6,279 nt of DNA from Saprospiraceae bacterium (GCA_020630895.1 JAHDII010000199.1:1-6279), one strand, 5' to 3'. Positions 1 to 6,279 are shown, numbered from the stretch's first letter. Notes: generated from the letters alone by a model not told the origin. Numbers and translations are program-made.

Positions 1-657
1 ACTCTTAATATTCAATGTGAAAAAAAAGACAGCTTTGATTTTATTTATGGATTTCAAGTTTTTCAAACAGGTAGGAATAAACATTTTAGTTTAGAGAAAA
101 CATACTATAAATCGTGTATGATAGATAGTAGTAATTATGTTATAGATATATGTGATCGAGTGTCAAATTTTCATGGTGTTAGTATGATTTTTTTTAAAGA
201 AGTTTGGGGTAATTATTCCGTTCTCTTTCCTTATAAGGGGAACATTCATTTACAAAGGAATATAATAATTCTTTATCATCGAAAAGAAAATTTGTTATTA
301 GGTTTTCAATTTCAAAAAAGGATAGAAAGAAAAAAGTTTGAAGAAAATAGTCTGATGAAAATTTATTTATTAGATAATTATTTTCGTCCAAAAAAGGAAT
401 TAGGATGTTTAGGAAAATTTATTTATAGTTTAAGAGAGTATAAGTATTTTAAAGATTTTATTGAAGAAGATTTTATAATATATAAACATGAAAGTATTCT
501 TAAAGAAGAGAATATTCATTTTTTTGATTTTGAAAAATTAAAAAATAAATTTGAGATGTCTAACTTGAATAATGAATTATCTGAATCTTTTATTTATCCG
601 ACAACAGCAATGCCTGTATATTTTTATAAATCTATAAAAAAAAAGCAATTGAAATAG
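1..657 (+). CDS. Hypothetical protein, 5' end outside the window
   Basis: I do not recognise this protein. The frame is open from base 1 to a TAG stop at 655-657, followed at once by a second in-frame TAG. That gives 218 visible residues with no stop in extremely A+T-rich DNA, where chance stops are frequent. The first in-frame ATG is at 118, but the 39 codons before it are also open and protein-like (FIYGFQVFQTGRNKHF), so the true start is probably to the left of the window and ATG 118 an internal Met. The product is rich in Lys, Phe, Tyr, Ile and Asn, and ends in a basic tail (SIKKKQLK). I see no signal peptide, transmembrane helix, catalytic motif or metal-binding pattern in the visible part, so a soluble cytoplasmic protein is the default guess. 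Base composition is clearly poorer in G+C than the downstream gene (bases 241-300 have 11 G/C of 60), as seen in orphan or acquired accessory genes. An ordinary lineage-specific gene is equally possible. Confidence 0.75.
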   Translation, partial: TLNIQCEKKDSFDFIYGFQVFQTGRNKHFSLEKTYYKSCMIDSSNYVIDICDRVSNFHGVSMIFFKEVWGNYSVLFPYKGNIHLQRNIIILYHRKENLLLGFQFQKRIERKKFEENSLMKIYLLDNYFRPKKELGCLGKFIYSLREYKYFKDFIEEDFIIYKHESILKEENIHFFDFEKLKNKFEMSNLNNELSESFIYPTTAMPVYFYKSIKKKQLK

Positions 658-909
658 TAGAATAATGAAAAATATATTTTAATACTATTTTTTCAGAAGA
701 TGAGGGTAGGGTATGGAATTTTTTAACAATAGCTATTTATCCTATTATTGTGATTTCTTTTTTATTTTCATTTTATATTTATAAAAAAACATTTGAAAAC
801 AATTTGAAATATTAGGCTGTATTTAATATTTCCCATATACTTCTCACTAGTTTTTTGACTTCTTTCTTAATAATTACAATTTGATGATTAAGCCATTATA
901 TATACCCAC

Positions 910-934
910 TTTGTATGATAATAATTTGTATGAT
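910..934 (+). repeat. Direct repeats of TTTGTATGAT upstream of the surface-protein gene
   Basis: Two exact 10-bp copies of TTTGTATGAT lie at 910-919 and 925-934, with a 15-bp period. A partial third copy (TTTGTATT) lies at 948-955, just before the palindrome. Short phased repeats ahead of a gene can be binding sites for a regulator, but chance similarity in A+T-rich DNA cannot be excluded. No function is assigned. Confidence 0.45.
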
Positions 935-956
935 TCATAACCTATTATTTGTATTC

Positions 957-982
957 AAATAAACCTTTTAAAAGGTTTATTT
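957..982. terminator. Perfect 26-bp palindrome: bidirectional terminator or operator
   Basis: The left half AAATAAACCTTTT (957-969) is exactly the reverse complement of the right half (970-982). As RNA it could form an 11-bp stem with a TTAA loop, A-rich on the left and U-rich on the right (GGTTTATTT). This resembles the weak bidirectional terminators often found between Bacteroidota genes. It has only two G-C pairs and no clean U-run. The absence of any asymmetric loop would also fit an operator for a dimeric regulator. It lies 300 bases after the stop of the upstream gene and 68 bases before the ATG of the surface-protein gene, so it could end the upstream transcript or sit in the downstream leader. 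Confidence 0.5.
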
Positions 983-1050
983 CATAATTCATCCATACAT
1001 TGGCATAGTCCTTGTCTTTCAATATCTTAGATAATTATGAAACTAAGGAT

Positions 1051-1110
1051 ATGAAAAAACTAATACAATTATTTATATTATTATTTATTACAACTAACCT
1101 AGCAGCTCAA
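1051..1110 (+). other. Sec signal peptide coding segment
   Basis: Residues 1-20 have a Lys-Lys start, a hydrophobic core (LIQLFILLFI) and a small-residue end (LAAQ). The likely cleavage is after AAQ, before Asn21. Signal peptides ending in A-Q are very common in Bacteroidota. No Cys follows the cleavage point, so this is not a lipoprotein signal. Confidence 0.9.
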
Positions 1111-4100
1111 AACGCCTTTTATAAATCTAATTTTTTATATGCTCATACATTTGAAAATGGTTTAAATGATGGGTTTTATAGAAATACAGCAACTGAAAGC
1201 TGTATGTCTTTTGTAGGAATGACAGTTCCTAGTGTTGGTGGTCCAGACCCTAAAGTACCTGTAATGCAAGTAGAAAGTACAGGATCAATTAATCAAGATG
1301 ATAGTTTTGATCCAGGAGGACTCAATGCAAGATGTTTTCCTCAAATTGGTACATCAGAAGTGACTCCTATTGTATATAATAGTGGCAGTACTATTATTGA
1401 TAATTTATCATTGAGCTTCCTTTTTTCTGCTGATTCTGAACCTAATATTAGTGGTTTATATTTTGAAGCAGGTCAAGTGAATATGAGTGGTCTTTTTGAA
1501 ACGAACTCTAATGCTCAATACAGAGTTGTGATTCATGAAGGTGATTTATATGGTCCAGAATTATATACAAGCGAAATATTAAATAATACTGAATTATGGA
1601 ATAGATATTATGTCCCATTCGCAAATGTAAATACTCAATCATGGGCAGGTAAAACGATTACTTTCGAAATTCGTTTTTGGAATAATAATCAAGGACATCC
1701 TTTTTTTAGATTGGATGATATTGCTCTAATCGGACATACTTTTTGTGATAGAGGAAATGGAAGAATAGGTAATTTAATTTGGGAAGATAGCAATCAAGAT
1801 GGTATTGTAAATGGAGTAGAATCGGGTATTCCAAATGTAGTCGTTGAATTATATCAAGATGATGGAGATGGTATTTTTAATCCCGATCCTCTAAATGGTG
1901 ATGCCTTGTATACTACTAGAATAACAGATGCTAGCGGTAATTATTTATTTGAAAATATTAGTGATGGAAACTTTTTTGTAGTTGTTCCTAATGTTAATTT
2001 TGATTATAATATGGGCTTAAGTGGTTATTTCCCAACTACAGGAGTTTCTGTAAATGCAAATTTAAATATAGATAATCAAGATCATGGAATAGTTAATACG
2101 TCTTTTAAATTAAATGGAATTATTTCTTCTGTTCTTACTCTAGCAGAAGGTACAGAACCTACTGATGATGGAGATGATGCAGATGGTAATTTAACAATGG
2201 ATTTTGGTTTTTATACTTTACCAACACTCTCATTAGGTAATTTAGTTTGGGAAGAAATTACTGAAGATGGTCTATATAATTCAGGAGAAGGCGAAATAGG
2301 AATTTCAGATGTAATATTAAATCTTTATGAAGATACTGATGGTAGTAATGATTTCTCTACTGCTGATGTATTGTTAGATCAAGCAACAACCAACAATTCA
2401 GGAAACTACTTTTTTACTGGTCTTTTAGATGGTGATTATATAATAGTAATTCCTGTAGAAAACTTTGATTTAGGTAATGGAAGCTTAACAGAATATCGAT
2501 TGAGCCAAGGAATTGTTCCAACAGATCCAGATGATAATATTAATGATGATAATGAAGGAATACAAGTAGATTTATCTATTGCTAGCCAAGTTATTACCTT
2601 AGAAATGGGAATAGAACCCACTAATGATGGAGATACTGATAATAATACAAATTTAACTGTAGATTTTGGTTTTTATGCTTGTCAGAAAGGGGCAAGAATA
2701 GCATGGGATAATACGATTGGTGGGACAGGAGCAGAGCATATTGAATCCATCATAGAAACTCCCGATGGAGGACTACTTGTTGGTGGACCTTCTAATTCGG
2801 GAATATCGGGAGATAAGACAGAAGCCGTTTGGGGAAGCTATGATTATTGGGTAGTAAAATTAGATGCCAATGGAGAAATAGAGTGGCAAAATGATTTAGG
2901 AGGCACAGGTCAAGATTGGTTATATGCGATGTGTTTAGATCCTGCAGGAGGATATGTAATTGCTGGAGGAAGTGGCTCAGGGATAAGTGGAGATAAAACG
3001 ATGTCAGATCATAATGGATATGATACTTGGGTTTTTAAATTAGATGAAACAGGGCAAAATATTATATGGCAGAATGAACTAGGAGCAGATGGATCGGAAT
3101 CTCCTAAAAGTATAAGTAATACTGCTGATGGAGGGTATTTAGTTGCATGTAATGCAGATTCAGATATTAATGGAGATAAAACAGAAAATAGTAAAGGCTA
3201 CAGCGATTATTGGGTAATTAAACTAGATATGAATGGAGTGATAGCTTGGGATAAAACTATTGGAGGAGATTCAACAGATTATGTAAGAGATGCTATTGAA
3301 ACTTCAGATGGTGGTTTTATTGTAGGAGGAAATACTAGATCGGGTATAGGTGGAGATAAAACAGAGGTGTTTTTAGGGGGACTATATGATTGGTGGGTTG
3401 TAAAATTAGATGCTGCTGGTAATGTAGAATGGGATAAAACATTAGGAGGAACAGGTATAGATGAGTTGGAAACAGTGAGACAAACTGCAGATGGAGGATA
3501 TTTAGTAAGTGGCATTAAAGAATATGATCCATGGGTCGTTAAATTAGATGCTAATGGTAACATATTGTGGGATAAGGTTGTTAATGGTATTTCAACAGAT
3601 TTAAATGTCCATCTCCAATTAACACCTGATGGAGGTTTTGCAATAGGAGTAAGTAGCCTTTCTGGGATAGGAGGTGATAAAACAGAAGCATCTAATGGAG
3701 CTTATGATTTTTGGATCATTAAATTTGATGCTGATGGCAATATAGAATGGGATAAAACTGCAGGTGGTAATCTCAATGATTCTTTTTATTCTTTTGCAGC
3801 ACTATCTGATGGTAGTTTTGCAGCTGCAGGCAATAGTCTTTCTGGTATAAGTGGAGATAAAACAGAAGCAAATATTGGAAGTAATGATTTTTGGGTAACT
3901 AAAGTCTTAGAACCTATCAACAATAATTGTACAGATATGGGCAATTTTGAATTGGGCGATCTAGTTTGGTTAGATGATGATATAGATGCTACTAAAGATG
4001 CTGCAGAAAAAGGTATAGCAGGTGTTGAGGTTGATTTATATGTTGATAATGGAGATGGAATTTATAATTCTTCTGATGATGTTTACTTATTTCGTACTAA

Positions 4101-6225
4101 AACGAGTACAGATGGGAGTTATTTATTTGATAACCTTTCTACTGGAAACTATTTTGTGCGAATTTCTCCAGATAATTATCTAGGAAATAGTGTGCTTTCA
4201 AATATGGAAAATAGCCCAGGTCTTTTTACATTAAATAATGAAGATCATGGAATTAATACCCTCCAAGCAGGGCAATTTGGAGTATTGAGTGAAATAATAT
4301 TACTTACAGCTAATGATACTACCATAGATTTTGGTTTTTATAATCCTCCTGCAATTATGACTATTGGAAACCTTGTTTTTGAAGATATAAATAATAATTC
4401 TTTTAGAGAAATTACTGAACCAGGTATTCCTAATGTAACAGTAGAATTATACAGAGATATGGATGGAGATGAAATGTTTTCTCCTAAAGATACTTTGGTT
4501 GATACTCAAATTACAGATCCTTCTGGATTATATTCTTTCACAAACCTTTCTCCAGGGAAATATATCATTAATATTCCTGCATCTAATTGGGCAGGAGCAT
4601 TAAATGGAATGCTCAATTCGACTGCTTTTGGAGGTAATGATTTTGATAATGATAATGATGATGCAGGTGTTGAAGAAATGCACTACGATGAAGCCAACCA
4701 AGGAGTAGCTTCTTCTGTATTAACTTTAGAATATGAAGGAGAACCTGATGTTGCTATTGACGGAGATGGTATCAATGGAAATCTAACCGTTGATTTTGGC
4801 TTTTATAATGCAGTTAATTTAGGAAATTTAGTTTGGGATGATACCAATAAAGATGGTATTAAAGATACTGGAGAACTTGGCATAGAACATGTACGCCTAG
4901 ATTTATTCCAAGATACAGATGGCGATGGTTTGTTTAATAAAGATAAAGATGCTTTTTATTGGACTACCTTCACTGATGCAAATGGCAATTATAATTTTGA
5001 TAGATTAGGAGAAGATAATTATTTTGTAAGAATATCTCCACGTAATTTTCAAAAAGGAGGTGTTTTACAAGACTTAATGACACCAACATATAGTGTAAGC
5101 GGTAATAGTGATATTAATGAACATAATCATGGTTCAGATTATGATTTTTATCAAATAGAAGGGGTTAAATCTTCTATAGTTAATTTAACTTTTGGAGGGG
5201 AGCCTAATACTATTATTGATTCTGATGATATGAATGGTAATTTAACGATAGATTTTGGATTTACAACTTCAAATATTTGTGGAAAAGCTTGGCATGATTT
5301 AGATGAAGATGGCATTTTTAATAATGCCGATACTTTATTAACAGATGTAACAGTTCAATTGATAGATAATTCCACAGGACGTGTTATAGATATGAGACTA
5401 ACGGCTGGTGATGGTACTTATTCTATGGCTGTACCTACAGGAGATTATGTAATTCAGTTTGATGAAACATCAAATATAGGAGGTATAGAATTTGGTTCTC
5501 CTACCTCTAAAGATATATCAGGGCCTACTTTAACAGATTTGAATGATAGTGATATTAGTATGGTTTCTAGGAAGACTATAGTTCATGCCTTTGTTACAGG
5601 GAATACAGATTGTGATATTGATGCTGGTTTTAGAATATCAGTTTTACCAGTAGAATTATCTCATTTTACAGTAAGTCAAAAAGATTGTAATGCAGTTTTA
5701 AATTGGCTTACATTAAGTGAAGAAAATAATTCTCATTTCGTTATAGAAAAGAGTACAGATGGAAATACCTTTAGAGAAATAGCTACTATTACAGGGCAAG
5801 GAACATCTAGTATAGCTCATTCATATTTATATGAAGATAAAAGATTAAAATCAGAAAAGAATTATTATCGTTTAAAACAAATAGATTTTGATGGGACTTA
5901 TTCATATTCAGAAGTAGTATTATTAAAAATAAAAGAAGACTCATATTGTTTGAATCCGTTAGGAGCAGCTATAATTTTTCCTAATCCTACTACAGACATC
6001 ATACGTTTTGAAATTAATTTAGATGAAACAATTGGTCAAACCGAATTTACTATAACTAATTTATTAGGACAAGAATTATGGAAAGAAAAAATACTTTTAT
6101 CAGCAGGAAGTAATTCTCATGGATTCGATTTGAGCATATATCCTCCAGGAATATATTACTTAACTACAAATTCTGGAAATAATCAAATCAATTCATTCAA
6201 AATTATTTTAGTAGATAAAGAATAA
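1051..6225 (+). CDS. Giant T9SS-secreted surface protein: SdrD_B-like repeats plus beta-propeller
   Basis: The product is 1724 residues long and probably acts as an exported surface adhesin or binding rod; its ligand is unknown. Seen in order: signal peptide 1-20; beta-sandwich-like region 21-238 ending in LDDIALIG; SdrD_B-like domains 239-388 and 395-542; seven W/DGG/WVVKLD repeats 550-955; SdrD_B-like domains 968-1097, 1105-1252, 1257-1404 and 1409-1529; a fibronectin-III-like linker from VLPVELSHF at 1531; and a T9SS type A sorting domain from about 1640 (FPNPTTD) to the end. The SdrD_B-like units carry Asp-rich loops such as DSNQDG and DTDGDG that probably bind calcium, and most end in NLTxDFGFY. 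I chose ATG 1051 because the signal peptide (MKKLIQLF) starts there. An in-frame TTG at 1012 would add 13 polar residues in front of it. In this family the product crosses the inner membrane by Sec and the outer membrane by T9SS, with the C-terminal domain then removed. The gene appears monocistronic, with a hairpin 24 bases after the stop. The reading frame is intact. The domain classes are firm; the role is inferred. Confidence 0.95.
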   Translation: MKKLIQLFILLFITTNLAAQNAFYKSNFLYAHTFENGLNDGFYRNTATESCMSFVGMTVPSVGGPDPKVPVMQVESTGSINQDDSFDPGGLNARCFPQIGTSEVTPIVYNSGSTIIDNLSLSFLFSADSEPNISGLYFEAGQVNMSGLFETNSNAQYRVVIHEGDLYGPELYTSEILNNTELWNRYYVPFANVNTQSWAGKTITFEIRFWNNNQGHPFFRLDDIALIGHTFCDRGNGRIGNLIWEDSNQDGIVNGVESGIPNVVVELYQDDGDGIFNPDPLNGDALYTTRITDASGNYLFENISDGNFFVVVPNVNFDYNMGLSGYFPTTGVSVNANLNIDNQDHGIVNTSFKLNGIISSVLTLAEGTEPTDDGDDADGNLTMDFGFYTLPTLSLGNLVWEEITEDGLYNSGEGEIGISDVILNLYEDTDGSNDFSTADVLLDQATTNNSGNYFFTGLLDGDYIIVIPVENFDLGNGSLTEYRLSQGIVPTDPDDNINDDNEGIQVDLSIASQVITLEMGIEPTNDGDTDNNTNLTVDFGFYACQKGARIAWDNTIGGTGAEHIESIIETPDGGLLVGGPSNSGISGDKTEAVWGSYDYWVVKLDANGEIEWQNDLGGTGQDWLYAMCLDPAGGYVIAGGSGSGISGDKTMSDHNGYDTWVFKLDETGQNIIWQNELGADGSESPKSISNTADGGYLVACNADSDINGDKTENSKGYSDYWVIKLDMNGVIAWDKTIGGDSTDYVRDAIETSDGGFIVGGNTRSGIGGDKTEVFLGGLYDWWVVKLDAAGNVEWDKTLGGTGIDELETVRQTADGGYLVSGIKEYDPWVVKLDANGNILWDKVVNGISTDLNVHLQLTPDGGFAIGVSSLSGIGGDKTEASNGAYDFWIIKFDADGNIEWDKTAGGNLNDSFYSFAALSDGSFAAAGNSLSGISGDKTEANIGSNDFWVTKVLEPINNNCTDMGNFELGDLVWLDDDIDATKDAAEKGIAGVEVDLYVDNGDGIYNSSDDVYLFRTKTSTDGSYLFDNLSTGNYFVRISPDNYLGNSVLSNMENSPGLFTLNNEDHGINTLQAGQFGVLSEIILLTANDTTIDFGFYNPPAIMTIGNLVFEDINNNSFREITEPGIPNVTVELYRDMDGDEMFSPKDTLVDTQITDPSGLYSFTNLSPGKYIINIPASNWAGALNGMLNSTAFGGNDFDNDNDDAGVEEMHYDEANQGVASSVLTLEYEGEPDVAIDGDGINGNLTVDFGFYNAVNLGNLVWDDTNKDGIKDTGELGIEHVRLDLFQDTDGDGLFNKDKDAFYWTTFTDANGNYNFDRLGEDNYFVRISPRNFQKGGVLQDLMTPTYSVSGNSDINEHNHGSDYDFYQIEGVKSSIVNLTFGGEPNTIIDSDDMNGNLTIDFGFTTSNICGKAWHDLDEDGIFNNADTLLTDVTVQLIDNSTGRVIDMRLTAGDGTYSMAVPTGDYVIQFDETSNIGGIEFGSPTSKDISGPTLTDLNDSDISMVSRKTIVHAFVTGNTDCDIDAGFRISVLPVELSHFTVSQKDCNAVLNWLTLSEENNSHFVIEKSTDGNTFREIATITGQGTSSIAHSYLYEDKRLKSEKNYYRLKQIDFDGTYSYSEVVLLKIKEDSYCLNPLGAAIIFPNPTTDIIRFEINLDETIGQTEFTITNLLGQELWKEKILLSAGSNSHGFDLSIYPPGIYYLTTNSGNNQINSFKIILVDKE
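1111..1764 (+). other. N-terminal head domain, beta-sandwich-like, unassigned
   Basis: Residues 21-238 lie between the signal peptide and the first SdrD_B-like domain. The second half alternates hydrophobic strands (LSLSFLFSA, YRVVIHEGD, TITFEIRFWNN) and ends with FFRLDDIALIG. That closing pattern is common in jelly-roll, carbohydrate-binding or MAM-like extracellular domains. Cys residues occur near ESCMSF, ARCFPQ and HTFCDRG. I cannot name a family. As the most distal part of a C-terminally anchored protein it is a good candidate for ligand contact, but that is inference. Confidence 0.5.
1765..2676 (+). repeat. SdrD_B-like domains 1 and 2
   Basis: Domain 1 covers residues 239-388 and domain 2 covers 395-542. 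Each opens with GNL[IV]WE, continues through an Asp/Gly loop, a strand of the form VVVELYQD or VILNLYED, a G-NY-F strand and a VxPxxNF strand, then a Gly/Asp-rich loop, and closes with NLT[MV]DFGFY. This is the Ig-like, calcium-binding SdrD B fold known from staphylococcal adhesins and abundant in Bacteroidota surface proteins. At about 150 residues, each is longer than the classic unit because of a loop around the DNQDHG or DDNEGI segment. The two domains form the stalk between the head and the propeller. Confidence 0.88.
2698..3915 (+). repeat. Seven-repeat array, predicted seven-bladed beta-propeller
   Basis: The repeats start at bases 2698, 2878, 3061, 3241, 3424, 3562 and 3742 (residues 550, 610, 671, 731, 792, 838 and 898). 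Six are 58-61 residues long and the fifth is 46. The consensus runs [IV]xWDKTIGG, then T.DGGYLVGG, then SGI.GDKTE, then YDYWVVKLDANGN. This repeat type (WxxxLGG ... DGGYIVAG ... DYWVVKLD) is known from many secreted Bacteroidota proteins and is predicted to form propeller blades related to the SBBP type. Seven repeats fit a single closed seven-bladed ring. The copies are well diverged in sequence, so the duplication is not recent. Blades 6 and 7 still share an identical 15-base block exactly 180 bases apart (3676-3690 and 3856-3870). The propeller probably binds a ligand or a partner protein; no catalytic residues are evident. Confidence 0.85.
3952..5637 (+). repeat. SdrD_B-like domains 3 to 6
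   Basis: Domain 3 is residues 968-1097, domain 4 is 1105-1252, domain 5 is 1257-1404 and domain 6 is 1409-1529. Domains 3-5 open with G[ND]LV[WF] and close with T[IV]DFGF, and carry Asp loops such as DNGDG, DMDGDE and DTDGDG. Domain 4 has an acidic insertion (residues 1194-1210, D/N/E-rich). Domain 6 is shorter, opens with CGKAWHDLDEDG, lacks the long loop and ends in DIDAGFRI instead of DFGFY, as the last SdrD_B-like unit of such a stack often does. Together they make the proximal rod between the propeller and the anchoring end. Calcium binding is inferred from the fold and the Asp spacing. Confidence 0.87.
5641..5931 (+). other. Fibronectin-III-like linker domain before the sorting signal
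   Basis: Residues 1531 to about 1627 begin VLPVELSHF and continue with NWLTLSEENNSHFVIEKS, then NYYRLKQIDFDG and SYSEVV. The series LPVEL, then W.T.SE.N..F.IE.S.DG, then YRL.Q.D.DG is a very common beta-sandwich module placed just before T9SS sorting domains in Bacteroidota. It probably acts as a spacer. Confidence 0.8.
5968..6222 (+). other. T9SS type A C-terminal sorting domain
   Basis: Residues about 1640-1724 contain IIFPNPTTD, the strand FTITNLLGQELW, the FDLS..PPGIYYL motif and a final strand ending KIILVDKE. These are the marks of the type A sorting domain: PNP near the start, GxY in the middle and a basic/hydrophobic end. In known systems it directs export through the outer membrane by the type IX secretion system and is cleaved by the sortase PorU, with the cargo attached to surface lipopolysaccharide or released. 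Confidence 0.93.
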
Positions 6226-6249
6226 TTAGAAAAATATATATTATTTTGA

Positions 6250-6279
6250 AGGGATAAGTGATATAAAAAACTTGTCCCT
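6250..6279 (+). terminator. Probable rho-independent terminator of the surface-protein gene, cut by the window edge
   Basis: AGGGATAAGT (6250-6259) pairs with ACTTGTCCCT (6270-6279) over ten positions, one of them a G-U wobble, around a 10-base A-rich loop. The hairpin lies 24 bases after the TAA stop. The U-tract that would confirm it would fall beyond base 6279, so the call rests on the stem and its position. Confidence 0.65.

Larger units (their letters stand above)
658..1050. other. Intergenic region between the two genes
   Basis: These 393 bases contain no gene that I can support. Seen directly: an open stretch without a start codon (669-815) that would encode a hydrophobic helix; TTTGTATGAT direct repeats (910-934); a perfect 26-bp palindrome (957-982); and a 10-bp inverted repeat, 980-989 with 1033-1042, whose second arm ends eight bases before the ATG at 1051. 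The Bacteroidota promoter consensus is TTTG, about 19-21 bases, then TAnnTTTG. The nearest match is TTTTG at 853-857 with TACAATTTG at 875-883, which has one extra base in the -7 element, so I do not call it as a site. AAGGA at 1045-1049 lies only one base from the ATG, too close to act as a normal Shine-Dalgarno sequence. Weak or absent Shine-Dalgarno sequences are common in this phylum. The reverse strand is broken by stops throughout. Confidence 0.7.

Noticed and set aside
194..391. Reverse-strand open frame of 65 codons
   Set aside because: It lies wholly inside the forward gene at 1-657, and the product is a low-complexity Phe/Asn-rich shadow with no motif.
713..784. Short ATG frame of 23 codons, Phe/Tyr-rich
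   Set aside because: It is too short, has no start-site support, and overlaps a more helix-like open frame. T-rich DNA gives hydrophobic peptides in any frame.
853..883. Promoter-like pair TTTTG and TACAATTTG
   Set aside because: The -7 element has three bases instead of two between TA and TTTG, and such partial matches are common in A+T-rich DNA. It is noted only as the best candidate.
1012..1050. TTG start that would lengthen the large protein by 13 residues
   Set aside because: The extension is polar and would bury the Lys-Lys start of a normal signal peptide. ATG 1051 gives a standard signal peptide at the exact N-terminus.
2436..2621. Reverse-strand open frame of 61 codons
   Set aside because: It is antisense to SdrD_B-like domain 2 of a clearly coding forward frame, and nothing recognisable is in it.
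3279..3563. Reverse-strand open frame of 94 codons
   Set aside because: It is antisense to the propeller repeats. Its own repeated look (LTTHGSYS, FTTHQSYS) is just the reverse of the forward WVVKLD repeats.
2698..3915. Regular DNA repeats considered as a CRISPR or satellite array
   Set aside because: The roughly 180-base periodicity is in frame, the copies are diverged, and it is fully explained by the protein blades.

Overview
The window looks like chromosomal DNA of an A+T-rich member of the Bacteroidota. The evidence is one very large gene whose product has a Sec signal peptide, tandem SdrD_B-like domains, a linker of the 'LPVEL..F' type and a C-terminal type IX secretion (T9SS) type A sorting domain. 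That combination is characteristic of this phylum. Shine-Dalgarno spacing is poor, as is usual there. The genus cannot be told from this sequence.

Layout. (1) Bases 1-657 hold the 3' part of a very A+T-rich gene that enters from the left edge; its product is not recognised. (2) Bases 658-1050 are intergenic. They hold no convincing gene, but they do hold a perfect 26-bp palindrome (957-982), direct repeats of TTTGTATGAT, and a weak open stretch that could encode a transmembrane helix but has no start codon. (3) Bases 1051-6225 encode one 1724-residue secreted surface protein. (4) Bases 6250-6279 form a hairpin that is probably this gene's terminator, cut off at the window edge before any U-tract could be seen.

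Architecture of the large protein, by residue: signal peptide 1-20; unassigned beta-sandwich-like domain 21-238; two SdrD_B-like domains 239-542; a seven-repeat array of W/DGG/WVVKLD type 550-955, best read as one seven-bladed beta-propeller; four more SdrD_B-like domains 968-1529; a fibronectin-III-like linker domain 1531-1629; and the T9SS type A sorting domain about 1640-1724. The inferred picture is a calcium-stiffened rod that carries a propeller and an N-terminal head. It would be exported through Sec and then T9SS and either anchored at or released from the outer surface. Its ligand is unknown.

The two genes lie in the same direction but are about 390 bases apart with a strong dyad between them, so they are probably separate transcription units. 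There is no sign of a CRISPR array, RNA gene, insertion sequence or defence system. The most notable features are the propeller embedded in the SdrD stalk, its shortened fifth blade, and the dyad and repeat elements upstream of the gene.
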